Notes: a model not told the origin generated them from the letters alone. 58,676 nucleotides of DNA from Methylobacterium aquaticum (GCF_001043915.1 NZ_LABX01000047.1:1-58676); one strand, 5' to 3'. Positions 25,951 through 35,069 are shown, counted from the first letter of the stretch. Numbers and translations: made by a program.

Positions 25951-27242
25951 CCCCACTCCTCCTCACCAACGCCCACCTGATCGATCCCGCCACCGGCCGC
26001 GAGGGCCCGGGCGCGGTGCTCGTCCGCGGCGGGTCGATCGCCGACATCCATTGGGGGCCCGCCGCGCCCCTGCCCGAGGGCGCCGAGGTGATCGAGTGCG
26101 GCGGGCAGGTGCTCACCGCCGGCCTCGTGGATCTGCGCGCCTTCGTGGGCGAGCCGGGCGCCGAGCACCGCGAGACCCTGGCGAGCGCCAGCGCCGCCGC
26201 CGCCGCCGGCGGCGTGACCACGCTGGTGTGCATGCCCGACACCAACCCGCCGATCGACGAGCCGGCGATCGTCGATTTCGTCCTGCGCCGGGCCCGCGAC
26301 ACTGCCAGCATCCACGTGCTGCCCGCCGCCGCCATCACCAAGGGCCTCGCCGGCCAGGTGATGACCGAGTTCGGCCTGCTCACCGAGGCCGGCGCCGTCG
26401 CCTTCACGGATGGGCTGAAGGCCGTCACCAACGCCCAGGTCATGCGCAGGGCGCTCACCTATGCCCGCGATTTCGGCGTGCTGCTGATGCAGCACGTCGA
26501 GGAGCCGACGCTGGTCGGCGACGGGGTGATGAACGAGGGCGAGATGGCCTCGCGGCTCGGCCTGCACGGCATCCCGCGGGAGGCCGAGACGATCCTGCTC
26601 GAACGCGACATCCGCCTCGTGCGCCTGACCGGCGGGCGCTACCACGCCGCCATGATCTCCTGCGCCGATTCGGTCGAGATCGTGCGCAAAGCCAAGGAGG
26701 CGGGACTGCCCGTCACCTGCGGCGTCTCGGTCAACAACCTGGTGCTGAACGAGAACGACATCGGCCACTACCGCACCTTCTGCAAGCTCTCGCCGCCTTT
26801 GCGCACCGAGGCCGACCGTCAGGCCGTCGTCGCGGCGCTCAACGAGGGTGTGATCGACGTCGTCGTCTCGGATCACAACCCGCAGGACGTCGAGACCAAG
26901 CGCCTGCCTTTCGCCGAAGCCGCCGATGGGGCGCTCGGGATTGAGACGCTGCTCGCCGCCGCCCTCCGTCTGGTGCATGCCGGCGACGTCTCGTTGCCGC
27001 GGCTCCTCGCCGCCCTCTCGGCCGCGCCTTCGCGGGTGCTCGGCCGCGAGACCGGGCGCCTCAGCCCCGGCGCTCCCGCCGACCTCGTGCTGATCGACCC
27101 GGACGCGCCCTACATTCTCGACAAGCGCCAGCTGAAGTCGCGCTCGAAGAACTCGCCCTTCGACGAGGCGCGGTTGCAGGGCCTTGCCGCACTGACCATG
27201 GTCGCCGGCCGCATCGTTCATCGTATCGAGGAGCCGCGCTGA
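25947..27242 (+). CDS. pyrC: Dihydroorotase-like protein lacking the metal-binding HxH motif (PyrC'/PyrX type)
   Basis: 431 residues with an amidohydrolase barrel: [78 protein letters not shown] and [20 protein letters not shown]. At the place of Asp-x-His-x-His-x-Arg of active enzymes it has Asp62-Leu-Arg64-Ala-Phe66-Val-Gly68, so both metal histidines and the substrate Arg are gone. Inactive PyrC' chains of this kind are known in Pseudomonas, where they hold the aspartate carbamoyltransferase dodecamer together. That role is likely here, with an active dihydroorotase elsewhere in the genome. It overlaps DUF559 (ATGA) and plsY (1 base). Confidence 0.85.
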   Translation: MTPLLLTNAHLIDPATGREGPGAVLVRGGSIADIHWGPAAPLPEGAEVIECGGQVLTAGLVDLRAFVGEPGAEHRETLASASAAAAAGGVTTLVCMPDTNPPIDEPAIVDFVLRRARDTASIHVLPAAAITKGLAGQVMTEFGLLTEAGAVAFTDGLKAVTNAQVMRRALTYARDFGVLLMQHVEEPTLVGDGVMNEGEMASRLGLHGIPREAETILLERDIRLVRLTGGRYHAAMISCADSVEIVRKAKEAGLPVTCGVSVNNLVLNENDIGHYRTFCKLSPPLRTEADRQAVVAALNEGVIDVVVSDHNPQDVETKRLPFAEAADGALGIETLLAAALRLVHAGDVSLPRLLAALSAAPSRVLGRETGRLSPGAPADLVLIDPDAPYILDKRQLKSRSKNSPFDEARLQGLAALTMVAGRIVHRIEEPR

Positions 27243-27841
27243 TGGCGCCGGACTGGACGCAAGTGGGCCTCTGGCTCGTCATCGGCTACCTGTTCGGCGC
27301 AATTCCCTTCGGGCTGATCCTCACGCGCCTGGCCGGACTCGGCGACGTGCGGGCGATCGGCTCGGGCAATATCGGCGCCACCAACGTGCTGCGCACCGGC
27401 CGCAAGGGGCTCGCCGCCGCGACGCTTCTGGGTGATGCGCTCAAGGGCACTGCCGCGGTGCTGCTCGCATCGCGGTTCGGCGGGCCGGAGGCGGCCTTGG
27501 CGGCGGGGCTCGGCGCCTTCCTCGGCCACCTCTTCCCGGTCTGGCTCGGCTTCAAGGGCGGCAAGGGCGTCGCCACCTTCATCGGGGTGCTGCTCGGCCT
27601 GTTCCCGCTCGGCGTCCTGGTCTTCGCCGCGGTCTGGATCGGCCTCGCCGTGCTCCTGCGCTACTCCTCGGCCTCGGCGCTGGCGGCCTCCGCCGCCACC
27701 CCCGCCGCCCTGTGGGCCTTCGGCCAGGGGCGCCTCGCGGTGCTGTTCTGCGTCCTCGCCCTGCTGCTATGGTGGAAGCACGCGCCCAATATCCACCGCC
27801 TCGCCGCCGGCACGGAAGGGCGCATCGGGCAGAAGGGCTGA
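27242..27841 (+). CDS. plsY: Glycerol-3-phosphate acyltransferase PlsY
   Basis: 199 residues, five or six membrane helices. PlsY motifs: [20 protein letters not shown] (motif 1, about 37-56), [20 protein letters not shown] (motif 2, phosphate-binding) and the C-terminal [20 protein letters not shown]. It transfers an acyl group from acyl-phosphate to glycerol-3-phosphate, the first step of phospholipid synthesis, at the inner membrane. The ATG overlaps the pyrC' stop by one base. The pyrC-plsY-dprA order is common in Rhizobiales. Confidence 0.95.
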   Translation: MAPDWTQVGLWLVIGYLFGAIPFGLILTRLAGLGDVRAIGSGNIGATNVLRTGRKGLAAATLLGDALKGTAAVLLASRFGGPEAALAAGLGAFLGHLFPVWLGFKGGKGVATFIGVLLGLFPLGVLVFAAVWIGLAVLLRYSSASALAASAATPAALWAFGQGRLAVLFCVLALLLWWKHAPNIHRLAAGTEGRIGQKG

Positions 27842-27896
27842 CGGTCCGACAGCGGCCCTCACCCAAGGTTCGACGGACCTTCGAGGGGAGTGGGTC

Positions 27897-29084
27897 TTGC
27901 AGTTAAGCGACGCGCAGCGCCTCGACTGGCTCCGGCTGATCCGCTCCGAGGGCATCGGGCCACGCACCTTCCGGGGCCTGGTGAACCGCTTCGGCGGGGC
28001 CGGCCCGGCGCTCAAGGCCCTGCCGGGCCTCGCCAAGGCCCGGGGCAAGCCGATCCGGGTGACCACGAGGGCGGAGGCCGAGCGCGAGATCGCGGCCGCC
28101 GCCCGCCTCGGCGCCCGCTTCGTGGCGATGGGCGAGCCGGACTATCCCCTGCCGCTCCAGGCCACCGCCGACGCGCCGCCGCTGCTCTGCCTGCGCGGCG
28201 ACGCCGCCTGCCTGACCCGGCCCGCCGTCGCCATCGTCGGCTCGCGCAACGCCTCGGCGGCCGGCCTCACCTTCACCGAGCGCCTGTCGCACGCGCTCGG
28301 CGCCGAGGGGCTGGTGATCGTCTCAGGATTGGCCCGCGGCATCGATGCCCGGGCCCACAAGGCGGCGCTTCCGAGCGGCACCGTCGCGGTCCTGGCCGGC
28401 GGGCACGACCGGATCTATCCCTCCGAGCACGAGGAGCTGGTCGCCCGCATCCTCGAATCCGGCGGCGCGATCATCGCCGAGATGCCGATGGGCTGGGAGC
28501 CGCGGGGCCGCGACTTCCCGCGCCGCAACCGCATCATCTCGGGGGTGTCCCTCGGCACGATCGTGGTCGAGGCGGCCCGCCGTTCCGGCTCGCTCATCAC
28601 CGCCCGCTTCGCCCTGGAGCAGGGCCGCGAGGTCTTCGCCGTGCCGGGCTCGCCCCTCGATCCCCGGGCCGAGGGCACCAACGACCTGATCCGCGACGGT
28701 GCCACGCTCTGCGCCGCCCCCGAGCACGTCATGGCGGTGCTGGCGCCCCTGATCGGCGGGCCGGCGCCGGACGGCGGGGCCGAGGACGCGGCGGACCGGC
28801 CGGAGCCCGCGCTCTACTGGGACGAGATCGACTTCTCTGCCGAGCCGGTCACCGCGATGGCGGCCGAGCCGGAGCAGCTCCCCCTGGACGAGCCGCCGCA
28901 GCCCGTGATGCGCCAGGATGAGCGGGCCATCCTGCTCGACCTGCTCGGGCCGTCACCGGTCCCGGTCGATGCCCTGGCGCGGCAGGCCGGGATGTCAGCC
29001 CGGATGGTCCAGGGCTTGTTGATGGAACTGGAACTCGACGGGACAATCTGGCGGCATCCGGGCGGGGCGGTCTCGTTACGCTGA
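27897..29084 (+). CDS. dprA: DNA-processing protein DprA (Smf)
   Basis: 395 residues. The start is TTG 27897, with GAGGGGAG at 27883-27890; no ATG or GTG fits the conserved N-terminus QLSDAQRLDWLRLIRSEGIG. An N-terminal SAM-like region is followed by the Rossmann-like DprA core (about 70-300): AVAIVGSRNASAAGLTFTER, GLVIVSGLARGIDARAHKAA, FPRRNRIISGVSLGTIVVEA, GSLITARFALEQGREVFAVP. A C-terminal winged helix (about 330-395, ERAILLDLLGPSPVPVDALA) closes the protein. It binds ssDNA and loads RecA during natural transformation. Its end overlaps the convergent methylase by 9 bases. Confidence 0.93.
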   Translation: MQLSDAQRLDWLRLIRSEGIGPRTFRGLVNRFGGAGPALKALPGLAKARGKPIRVTTRAEAEREIAAAARLGARFVAMGEPDYPLPLQATADAPPLLCLRGDAACLTRPAVAIVGSRNASAAGLTFTERLSHALGAEGLVIVSGLARGIDARAHKAALPSGTVAVLAGGHDRIYPSEHEELVARILESGGAIIAEMPMGWEPRGRDFPRRNRIISGVSLGTIVVEAARRSGSLITARFALEQGREVFAVPGSPLDPRAEGTNDLIRDGATLCAAPEHVMAVLAPLIGGPAPDGGAEDAADRPEPALYWDEIDFSAEPVTAMAAEPEQLPLDEPPQPVMRQDERAILLDLLGPSPVPVDALARQAGMSARMVQGLLMELELDGTIWRHPGGAVSLR

Positions 29085-29849
29085 CGCCGCCTCACCCCGA
29101 TGCATCGCCGCCACCTGCTCGGTGAACCGTCCGTCCGGCCCGTGCAGAACCAGGGCCGGTGCCAGGGTGAACGGCGCCCGGCTGCCGCGCACGCCGGATA
29201 CCAGCACCCGGATCGCCGCAGCCTCCGCCCGCGGCTGGACCGGCGTGACCTGGAGCCCACCGAACCGGCCGGCCAGGGTGTCGAGGCAGGCCGGGAGCGC
29301 ATCGGCCCGGTGGATCAGCGCCAGCCGGCCCCCGGGGCGCACGAGGTCGGCGCAGGTGCGCAGCCACGCTTCCAGTCCGCCGGGCGCGGAGAAGCCGTGC
29401 GCCGCAGCCCGGACCGCCACCGGCGAGGCACGGTGACGGCCGGGCTCGAAGAAGGGCGGATTGGTGAGCAGCAGGTCGATGGAATCGGGCAGGAGGCCGG
29501 CGGCGCGGCGCTCGCGGCCCGGCGCGGTCACGTCGGCCTCGATCACCCGGACGCGGGAGGCGAGCCCGTTCTCCTGTGCGTTGAGGCGAGCCAGGGATGC
29601 GGCCTCCGGGTCGCGCTCGACCAGCATCACCTGCGCCTGCGGGCAGGCGCGGGCGACCGCGAGCCCGACTGCCCCGGTGCCGGCACCCAGGTCGCAGACG
29701 GTCAGGTCGGAGGCCGTTTCGCCGGCACTCGCGGCGAGCAGCACCGCGTCGGTCCCGGCCCGGTGGGCGCCCCGCGGCGACTGGCGCAGGGAGAGCCGCC
29801 CGCCGAGCCAGGCATCGGCCACGGGCAGGGCGTCCGTCGCGCCCGTCAT
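29076..29849 (-). CDS. Class I SAM-dependent methyltransferase, TrmN6/YfiC-like
   Basis: 257 residues. SAM motif I TVCDLGAGTGAVGLAVARAC and the acidic end of strand 2 MLVERDPEAASLARLNAQEN precede the N6-adenine-type catalytic tetrad LLTNPPFFEPG. A family-typical lead GGRLSLRQSPRGAHRAGTDA includes the RxGxDA-like segment of TrmN6 proteins. The E. coli relative methylates A37 of tRNA1-Val. The start at 29849 overlaps the upstream DUF2007 stop (ATGA), so the two are coupled on the minus strand. Confidence 0.85.
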   Translation of the reverse strand: MTGATDALPVADAWLGGRLSLRQSPRGAHRAGTDAVLLAASAGETASDLTVCDLGAGTGAVGLAVARACPQAQVMLVERDPEAASLARLNAQENGLASRVRVIEADVTAPGRERRAAGLLPDSIDLLLTNPPFFEPGRHRASPVAVRAAAHGFSAPGGLEAWLRTCADLVRPGGRLALIHRADALPACLDTLAGRFGGLQVTPVQPRAEAAAIRVLVSGVRGSRAPFTLAPALVLHGPDGRFTEQVAAMHRGEAASA

Positions 29850-30070
29850 GATGGCCGCAACTCGTGGGCGAGGCCCGCATCGGTGAGGATGCGCCGCGCC
29901 TGGCGGGCATGGTCGTCCGGCACCAGCAGCCGGCGCGGGAAGGCGCCGATCATCCCCTCCATCACGCTGATATGGGTGTCGGCCACCAGAACCGGGATCT
30001 CGGCGCCGGTGAGAAGGGATTCCGCGAAGCCGATCAGGACGAGATCGTTGGTGCGGATCAGCTCGATCAT
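29846..30070 (-). CDS. DUF2007-family small protein
   Basis: 74 residues starting MIELIRTNDLVLIGFAESLL. The DUF2007 pattern is visible: N-terminal strand and helix, IPVLVADTHISVMEGMIG, RRLLVPDDHARQARRILTDA. Members are annotated as putative signal-transducing proteins with a ferredoxin-like fold, without experimental role. It overlaps and is upstream of the TrmN6-like methylase, an arrangement conserved in Rhizobiales, and divergent from the polyprenyl synthase. Confidence 0.85.
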   Translation of the reverse strand: MIELIRTNDLVLIGFAESLLTGAEIPVLVADTHISVMEGMIGAFPRRLLVPDDHARQARRILTDAGLAHELRPS

Positions 30071-30275
30071 GGTGCGGTACGCGGGTCCTTGCTCGGATCG
30101 CGGCGGCCATACCACAGTCGGGCGCCGGGTGCGCCGCATCCCCAGGTCGCGCCATGCGCCACGGGGGCTTGCGGCAGCTTGCGTGTTGCCGCCGGGGGCG
30201 GTCGCGTGCCAAAGGGGGCGGGAATAGATCGAGGAGCCCCGCGGTCCGGGGCGGCTCTGAGGAGATCGCGCGGGC

Positions 30276-31316
30276 GTGGGCGTCGTACTTCCCCTTCAGG
30301 ACAAACCCTCCGACCCAGAGGCCAGCCTCGATGCCCTGGTGGGGCTCGTGGCCGGCGGGATGGAGCGCGTCAACGCGATGATCCTGTCGCGCACCGGCTC
30401 CGACGTGACGATGATCCCGGAGGTCGCCAACCACCTGATCTCCTCGGGCGGCAAGCGCCTGCGCCCGATCCTGACCCTCGCGACCGCCTCCTTGAGCGGC
30501 TACGGCCCGGCAAAGGGCGAACAAGCCGATGGCGACGTCAAGCTCGCCGCCAGCGTCGAGTTCATGCACACCGCCACGCTGCTCCACGACGACGTGGTCG
30601 ACGAGAGCGACATGCGCCGCGGCAAGGTGGCGGCGCGGATCAAGTGGGGCAACGAGGCCAGCGTCCTCGTCGGCGACTTCCTGCTCGGTCAGGCTTTCAA
30701 GATGATGGTCGAGGTCGGCTCGCTGCGCGCCCTCGACATCCTGTCCTCGGCCGCCTCGGTGATCGCCGAGGGCGAGGTGATGCAGCTCACCGCCGCCCGC
30801 AGCACCGAGACCACCGAGGACGAGTACCTGGCGGTGATCCGGGCCAAGACCGCCGAATTGTTCGCCGCCGCCTGCGAGGTCGGCCCGGTCATCGCCGAGC
30901 GGCCGACGCCCGAGATCGCCGCCTGCCGCAGCTACGGCATGAATCTCGGCATCGCCTTCCAGCTCGTCGACGACGCCCTCGATTACGGCGGCACCAGCGC
31001 CGATCTCGGCAAGAATGTCGGCGACGACTTTCGCGAGGGCAAGATCACCCTGCCGGTGGTGCTGTCGTTCCGCCGCGGCAGCGACGAGGAGCGGGCCTTC
31101 TGGCGCCGCACCCTGGAGCGCCAGGAGATCGAGGAGCCCCGCGATCTCGAGGCGGCCATCGCGATCATGCGCCGCCACTGCGCCCTGGAGGACACGATCG
31201 CGCGCGCGCGCCAGTACGGCGCCATGGCCAAGGACGCGCTGGCCTTGTTCCCGGCCTCGCCGATGAAGCAGGCGCTGCTCGAGGCGGTGGATTTCTGCAT
31301 CGCCCGGGCCCGGTAG
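30276..31316 (+). CDS. Trans-polyprenyl (octaprenyl/decaprenyl) diphosphate synthase
   Basis: 346 residues from GTG 30276, with GAGGAG upstream. First Asp-rich motif LLHDDVVDESDMRRG (Asp105, Asp106, Asp109), second motif AFQLVDDALDYGG, plus SSGGKRLRPILTLA and the GDFLLGQAF helix. Small residues before the first motif (MHTATLLHDD) fit long-chain synthases that make the ubiquinone side chain (IspB/DdsA). Product length cannot be read with certainty; Q10 is usual in alphaproteobacteria. A hairpin follows the stop. Confidence 0.92.
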   Translation: MGVVLPLQDKPSDPEASLDALVGLVAGGMERVNAMILSRTGSDVTMIPEVANHLISSGGKRLRPILTLATASLSGYGPAKGEQADGDVKLAASVEFMHTATLLHDDVVDESDMRRGKVAARIKWGNEASVLVGDFLLGQAFKMMVEVGSLRALDILSSAASVIAEGEVMQLTAARSTETTEDEYLAVIRAKTAELFAAACEVGPVIAERPTPEIAACRSYGMNLGIAFQLVDDALDYGGTSADLGKNVGDDFREGKITLPVVLSFRRGSDEERAFWRRTLERQEIEEPRDLEAAIAIMRRHCALEDTIARARQYGAMAKDALALFPASPMKQALLEAVDFCIARAR

Positions 31317-31349
31317 CGCAGCACCGCCCTCCGTCCCGCTCCGCCGCCC

Positions 31350-31384
31350 GCGGCGGCACTCGCCACGGGGCTTCGTGCCGCCGC
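31350..31384. terminator. Hairpin between convergent genes
   Basis: Perfect 10-base stem GCGGCGGCAC / GTGCCGCCGC with a 15-base loop between the polyprenyl synthase and the convergent SGNH-like gene; it could serve both. Confidence 0.5.
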
Positions 31385-31415
31385 GAAGGGGACTGCGCCG
31401 GCGCGCCCGAACGGC

Positions 31416-32480
31416 CTATTTCCCCCCGCCGGACGGGGCGGCGAGGACGCGGTAGACACCGTCCGGATCGTCGCGTCGCTCCTCCACCGCCCGTCTCAGA
31501 TCCGCGACGATGCGGGCGGCGATCGGCAGGCGGTAGTGCAGAGCGTCCCAGTAATTCGTGTCGTCCCGCGTAACCACCGACGGGATGCGGAAATCGACCA
31601 GCGTCGCGCCGTGCCGGCGGGCGATCTCGGCCACCCGCGCCTTGCAGACCTCCTCCCGTGCCGCCGCGGCACTGCCCGGGCGCGGCTGGGCCGCCACGTT
31701 CACCGGCATGAAGGCGACGAGCGCGAGCCCGTCCGCCGGGACGAGGCCGAGGAGTTCGTCGAGCCAGGGCAGGGCCGGGAAGGGGGCCCCGAGGTCGGTC
31801 TGCCCATCGGGAGCCGTTCCGTCGCCGTGGATATGCGCGGCCGCGCGGGCGGCGTCGTAGCTCGCCTCCGGCGGGGTGAAGACCTCGTAGCCGTCGCCAC
31901 GGATCCGCACCGGCATCCTCCCGAGGGCATGGAGCAGCACCCGCCCGGCGATCTCGACGCTCTGCTGGTTCCATTGGCGGAACGGCGCGGTCCAGTCCGG
32001 TGGCTCCCGGTACAGCCAGGGCGGGAAGGGCCGGAAGGTCAGGCGCTTCACGTCGGCCTGCGCCTCGCACCAGGGCGCGTCGAGCCCGAACAGCACTGCC
32101 TTCGCGGGCGCGCGGGTGAGGAAGAGCCGGGCGACCTGGGTCTGCTCCCAGGGGGTCGCCGCATTCATGGCGAGGTTGGCGAAACGGCCGCCGAAGGCCC
32201 GGTCGAGTCCTTGGGGGTCGAGGAGGCGGGCGGTCGAGGTGCCGAACACCGCCGCGTCGTAGGCGCCGCCCCGCACCACCTGCGGGTACATGAAGCGCTG
32301 GTTCAGATCCATGATCGGCCCCGGCGCCCGTCCCGGCGCGGCACGCAGGCCATAAGGATCGAGGATCGTCACGAAGGCGAGCACCACGAGCCCCATCGCC
32401 GCGGCCGTGCCGAGGAGGAGGCCGGCGAAGCGCCGCCAGGCGACGGCGGAAGCAGCGAGCAGGGCGGGGTCTGGCGGCAT
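31416..32480 (-). CDS. Membrane-anchored SGNH-hydrolase-like protein, function unknown
   Basis: 354 residues. One N-terminal membrane helix (FAGLLLGTAAAMGLVVLAFV) is followed by DPYGL, an extracytoplasmic signature in uncharacterised rhizobial proteins. Then comes YDAAVFGTSTARLLDPQGLD, which places a Gly-x-Ser block as in SGNH enzymes, FGLDAPWCEAQ, and near the C-terminus TNYWDALHYRLPIAARIVAD, an Asp-x-x-His pair that could complete a catalytic triad. Similar architecture is found in AlgX/DltD-like exopolysaccharide acyltransferases or esterases. The likely location is the periplasm, tethered to the inner membrane. No ribosome site is obvious at ATG 32480. Confidence 0.65.
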   Translation of the reverse strand: MPPDPALLAASAVAWRRFAGLLLGTAAAMGLVVLAFVTILDPYGLRAAPGRAPGPIMDLNQRFMYPQVVRGGAYDAAVFGTSTARLLDPQGLDRAFGGRFANLAMNAATPWEQTQVARLFLTRAPAKAVLFGLDAPWCEAQADVKRLTFRPFPPWLYREPPDWTAPFRQWNQQSVEIAGRVLLHALGRMPVRIRGDGYEVFTPPEASYDAARAAAHIHGDGTAPDGQTDLGAPFPALPWLDELLGLVPADGLALVAFMPVNVAAQPRPGSAAAAREEVCKARVAEIARRHGATLVDFRIPSVVTRDDTNYWDALHYRLPIAARIVADLRRAVEERRDDPDGVYRVLAAPSGGGK

Positions 32481-32606
32481 CGGAACGCGGCTGGGTGTGG
32501 GCGGCCCTGGTCCCCCGGTTGACCCGGCCGCGTCAACCCCCTATGTCCGCCCTGTCCCAAGCAGGATCGGGTCGGCCTACCAGCGCCGCGCCATCGTCCG
32601 GGATGC

Positions 32607-32682
32607 GGGCGCGTAGCTCAGCTGGTAGAGCAACGGACTTTTAATCTGTAGGTCCTGGGTTCGAGTCCCAGCGCGCTCACCA
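32607..32682 (+). tRNA. tRNA-Lys (UUU), CCA encoded
   Basis: Full cloverleaf: acceptor GGGCGCG paired with CGCGCTC (one G-T), D-arm GCTC-AGCTGGTA-GAGC, anticodon loop CTTTTAA with anticodon TTT at 32640-32642, T-arm CTGGG-TTCGAGT-CCCAG, discriminator A and templated CCA at 32680-32682. It reads AAA/AAG. The sequence just downstream changes abruptly to AT-rich, so this tRNA may mark the left edge of acquired DNA. Confidence 0.95.
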
Positions 32683-33009
32683 CATCCCACCGTCATCGCA
32701 GGTTTTCCGGGTCGGAACGAACGGCGTTCCGGGTGGATGAAGCCCATGATCGCCCGACATGATTGCCCGATCCGAGAAAGGTGCGGGCGCCGTTGGTCGT
32801 GACTGGCCGAGCCGACCGCCTCGGCGCCCTCACGACGCGGCGTGTCTGCCGGACGGATCGCTCGGGCGCATGTTCACCGCGGGAGCGACAAAGGAATCCA
32901 GGCACCGTCCGCATCGCGACCCGCCTCACCGTCGCTTCGCGATGCGGACGGCAAGAAAGCGCCCGATGGAGACACAAAAAGGCAGCGACGAAGCCACTGC
33001 CGTATCTCC
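32683..33009. other. 327-base region downstream of tRNA-Lys
   Basis: Contains an inverted repeat GGAACG / CGTTCC (32714-32730) that could end the tRNA transcript, then sequence of normal GC that gives way to AT-rich DNA near 33000. No gene is supported. Confidence 0.4.
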
Positions 33010-33702
33010 TCAAAAGAATATTTCGTCGAACACCTTGAGATTGCCAGACTCTATCAGTTCAAGGAATTGTTCGATTTTTCTAAAATCTATATCGACAAAA
33101 TCAGTAAATTTATACTTCCACCATTCGCTTTTCAATAGTCGCTCGATGGTTTTTTCATCAAATCGATATTTTATGATGCGCCCGGGATTTCCGACGACAA
33201 CAGCGTAGGGTGGAACGTCTTTCGTGACGATACTCCGTCCTCCAATGATGCAGCCTGTTCCGAGCTTGACCCCCGCACGCACATAGGCTCCCGATCCGAT
33301 CCAGACGTCGTGGCCGATCTCGATCTGCTTGAAGAATCGGCTATCCTCCGAAAAACCTTGCGTTCTATAATTCGTGCCGAAAGCCGCCTCTTCGAACATT
33401 CCATAATCAAAGGTAATGGCCGATGTCGTAAATCGATCGATCGGATGCTCGAATTCGCCAAAAGAAATGCTATGCGCAATCGAGCAGTAGCGTCCTATTG
33501 ATTTGATGACAGGGCTTATGTGAGACCAGCTATAGCTGAACGATCCGATCGACGCGCGCGAGGAAAGATCGATTCCAGAAAAAAGCTTGACGTGCCTCTC
33601 GAATCGTGCTTCACCCGGAAGGCTATGTTGCTGATCGGGAAATCTGCATCCGAGATCGAGCAACTGCCGCATTCTGTCAACACTCATGATGTTTTCTTTC
33701 AT
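33010..33702 (-). CDS. Left-handed beta-helix acetyltransferase (CatB/VatD-like), AT-rich and probably acquired
   Basis: 230 residues from ATG 33702 (an alternative ATG at 33687). Hexapeptide turns are clear: VIKSIGRYCSIAHSISFGEF, IGHDVWIGSGAYVRAGVKLG, TGCIIGGRSIVTKDVPPYAV and VVGNPGRIIKYRFDEKTIER, ending with the WWKYKFTDF helix of xenobiotic or polysaccharide acetyltransferases. His in FEHP, near the CatB active-site region, may be catalytic. Such enzymes O-acetylate sugars or antibiotics with acetyl-CoA. Base composition is far from the window norm: in 33061-33120 only 15 of 60 bases are G or C, a strong sign of horizontal transfer. Confidence 0.85.
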   Translation of the reverse strand: MKENIMSVDRMRQLLDLGCRFPDQQHSLPGEARFERHVKLFSGIDLSSRASIGSFSYSWSHISPVIKSIGRYCSIAHSISFGEFEHPIDRFTTSAITFDYGMFEEAAFGTNYRTQGFSEDSRFFKQIEIGHDVWIGSGAYVRAGVKLGTGCIIGGRSIVTKDVPPYAVVVGNPGRIIKYRFDEKTIERLLKSEWWKYKFTDFVDIDFRKIEQFLELIESGNLKVFDEIFF

Positions 33703-34529
33703 ATTTGGTGGAACGGTTTGAATTGTGTTCTGGTTGAGCGCGAATCGCCAATTTCGAGTGGAAGTTTATTTCCATGTATTTTATTTGAGCGCTCGGCAAA
33801 AGTGATGCTCGTGAGGCTCGCGGAGGCGCTGATATGTCCGTCATTGTTTTCGAGAGGCATAGTGCGCGGAGCGCTTTGAACAACGGTTGCAATCGATAGA
33901 TGTAAAGACATTACTCGTCCAGGTTCGAGACCCGATCAGCACCGGAATGCGCTGACGGGGCGAGAGCGAGGGCGGGCGCGACGATGTGGGCGAGCTTGTC
34001 GTAGCGGGGCGGCACGCCGCCGCCTCGATCCGCCAACCACCCCGATCGCACCGCGCGTCGGCGAGCATCAGCCGACGGCCGCTTACAAGATGTCGCTGTC
34101 GCGGAGCGCAAGCTGTTGCTTGGCAACGGTCTGCGGTCTCTTGGAATGGGCTCGGAATTGTCCGGCTCGTGGCCCGATCGGGCACGGGATAGAGTGGCGT
34201 CGCTGCGACCTGCCCGATGGCGGTGGACTTGCTTCGACCGGGCGGGCATTTTTCATGTCCGTGATTTTCTTGATATTTCGTTTTATAGCTATGAACATAT
34301 GTAAAAACAATCTTTTTTATTGCACCACTGCGATTTGTTTTGATGATTTGATGGCATGCAATCAAGCCGGTTCGGCGCTCTGCTGTCGAGCGGGAGTCTG
34401 CGAACATGGCACTACAGCGCCGCTCACACCGTTCGATCGGGGATTGCAGCATCAGGAGAGAGGCTCGGCTTCGTTGACGGGAGCCAGGGCCTGTGCAAGG
34501 GACACCCGCCCAGTTTCACCGGAGGGGCA
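33703..34529. other. 827-base gap with AT-rich DNA and a transposase remnant
   Basis: The first ~200 bases and the part around 34240-34350 are strongly AT-rich. In between, near 33920-34090, translated minus-strand text resembles the C-terminal part of an IS5-family transposase. Nothing intact is encoded; the rest probably holds promoters for the flanking divergent genes. Confidence 0.5.
33920..34090 (-). pseudogene. Degenerate IS5-like transposase fragment
   Basis: Two minus-strand frames give pieces similar to the end of IS5/IS4 transposases: RRLMLADARCDRGGW (compare the usual L-ADRGYDADW) and, after a frame change, VPPRYDKLAHIVAPALALA (compare the usual RYDKLA-NF-A--LA-A). The DDE catalytic context between them is deleted. 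The match is by eye to family consensus, not by search. Confidence 0.4.
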
Positions 34530-35069
34530 ATGTCGGGGAATGATGCGCTCATGAAAGCCTTGGCTGATGTGAGCCAGCGCAGGGCGGCACTCGAGGCGGA
34601 GTACGAGCGGATCGGGACAGAGCTGGCGAAGCTCCGGCTCGCCGAGAACGCGCTCCGGGCCATCATCGAGGAGACGCCGATCGAGGATCTCGGCCTGCTG
34701 CCGCCCTCTGCGGGGCCAGTCCCCAGCCCGGAAAGGGGCGAGCCCCGCGCGAGCGGGCGGCGGGGCCCACGCGGCCCGCGGGCGAACTCGACCAAGGGCC
34801 GCCTCAAGGCGCTGATCGATGGGGCCGGGCCACAGGGCCTGTCGCAGCCGCAGATCCTGCGTGCGCTGCCCGACGCCGCTCCGACGACCATCAACGCCTA
34901 TCTCAGCGCCATGGTGACGGCCGGCGAGGCGCTGCTGGTCGGCAATTTCTACACCAAGCCCCGGACGCGGGACGACGAGGCCGAGCGGCCGGACGAGGAC
35001 GTCGATGACGGCGACGAGGTCGCCGACGAGGACGATCGCGATCAGGAGAGCGCCGAAAAGACCGCCTGA
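34530..35069 (+). CDS. Hypothetical protein: coiled coil, basic linker, winged-helix-like domain, acidic tail
   Basis: 179 residues from ATG 34530 with GGAGGGG upstream. Residues ~5-50 form a probable coiled coil (LADVSQRRAALEAEYERIGT, ELAKLRLAENALRAII). A Pro/Gly/Arg-rich linker (ASGRRGPRGPRANSTKGRLK) follows, then a helix-turn-helix-like fold (LKALIDGAGPQGLSQPQILR, APTTINAYLSAMVTAGEAL, LVGNFYTKP) and a tail of ~30 residues dominated by Asp/Glu. The layout suggests a DNA-binding or nucleoid protein with a DNA-mimicking tail. GC content returns to normal here. No family name is recognised. Confidence 0.65.
   Translation: MSGNDALMKALADVSQRRAALEAEYERIGTELAKLRLAENALRAIIEETPIEDLGLLPPSAGPVPSPERGEPRASGRRGPRGPRANSTKGRLKALIDGAGPQGLSQPQILRALPDAAPTTINAYLSAMVTAGEALLVGNFYTKPRTRDDEAERPDEDVDDGDEVADEDDRDQESAEKTA

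Noticed and set aside
33919..33945. Attachment-site duplicate of the tRNA-Lys 3' end
   Set aside because: Only about 11 bases of the T-arm match with a mismatch, and the acceptor part does not. It is too weak to call a site.
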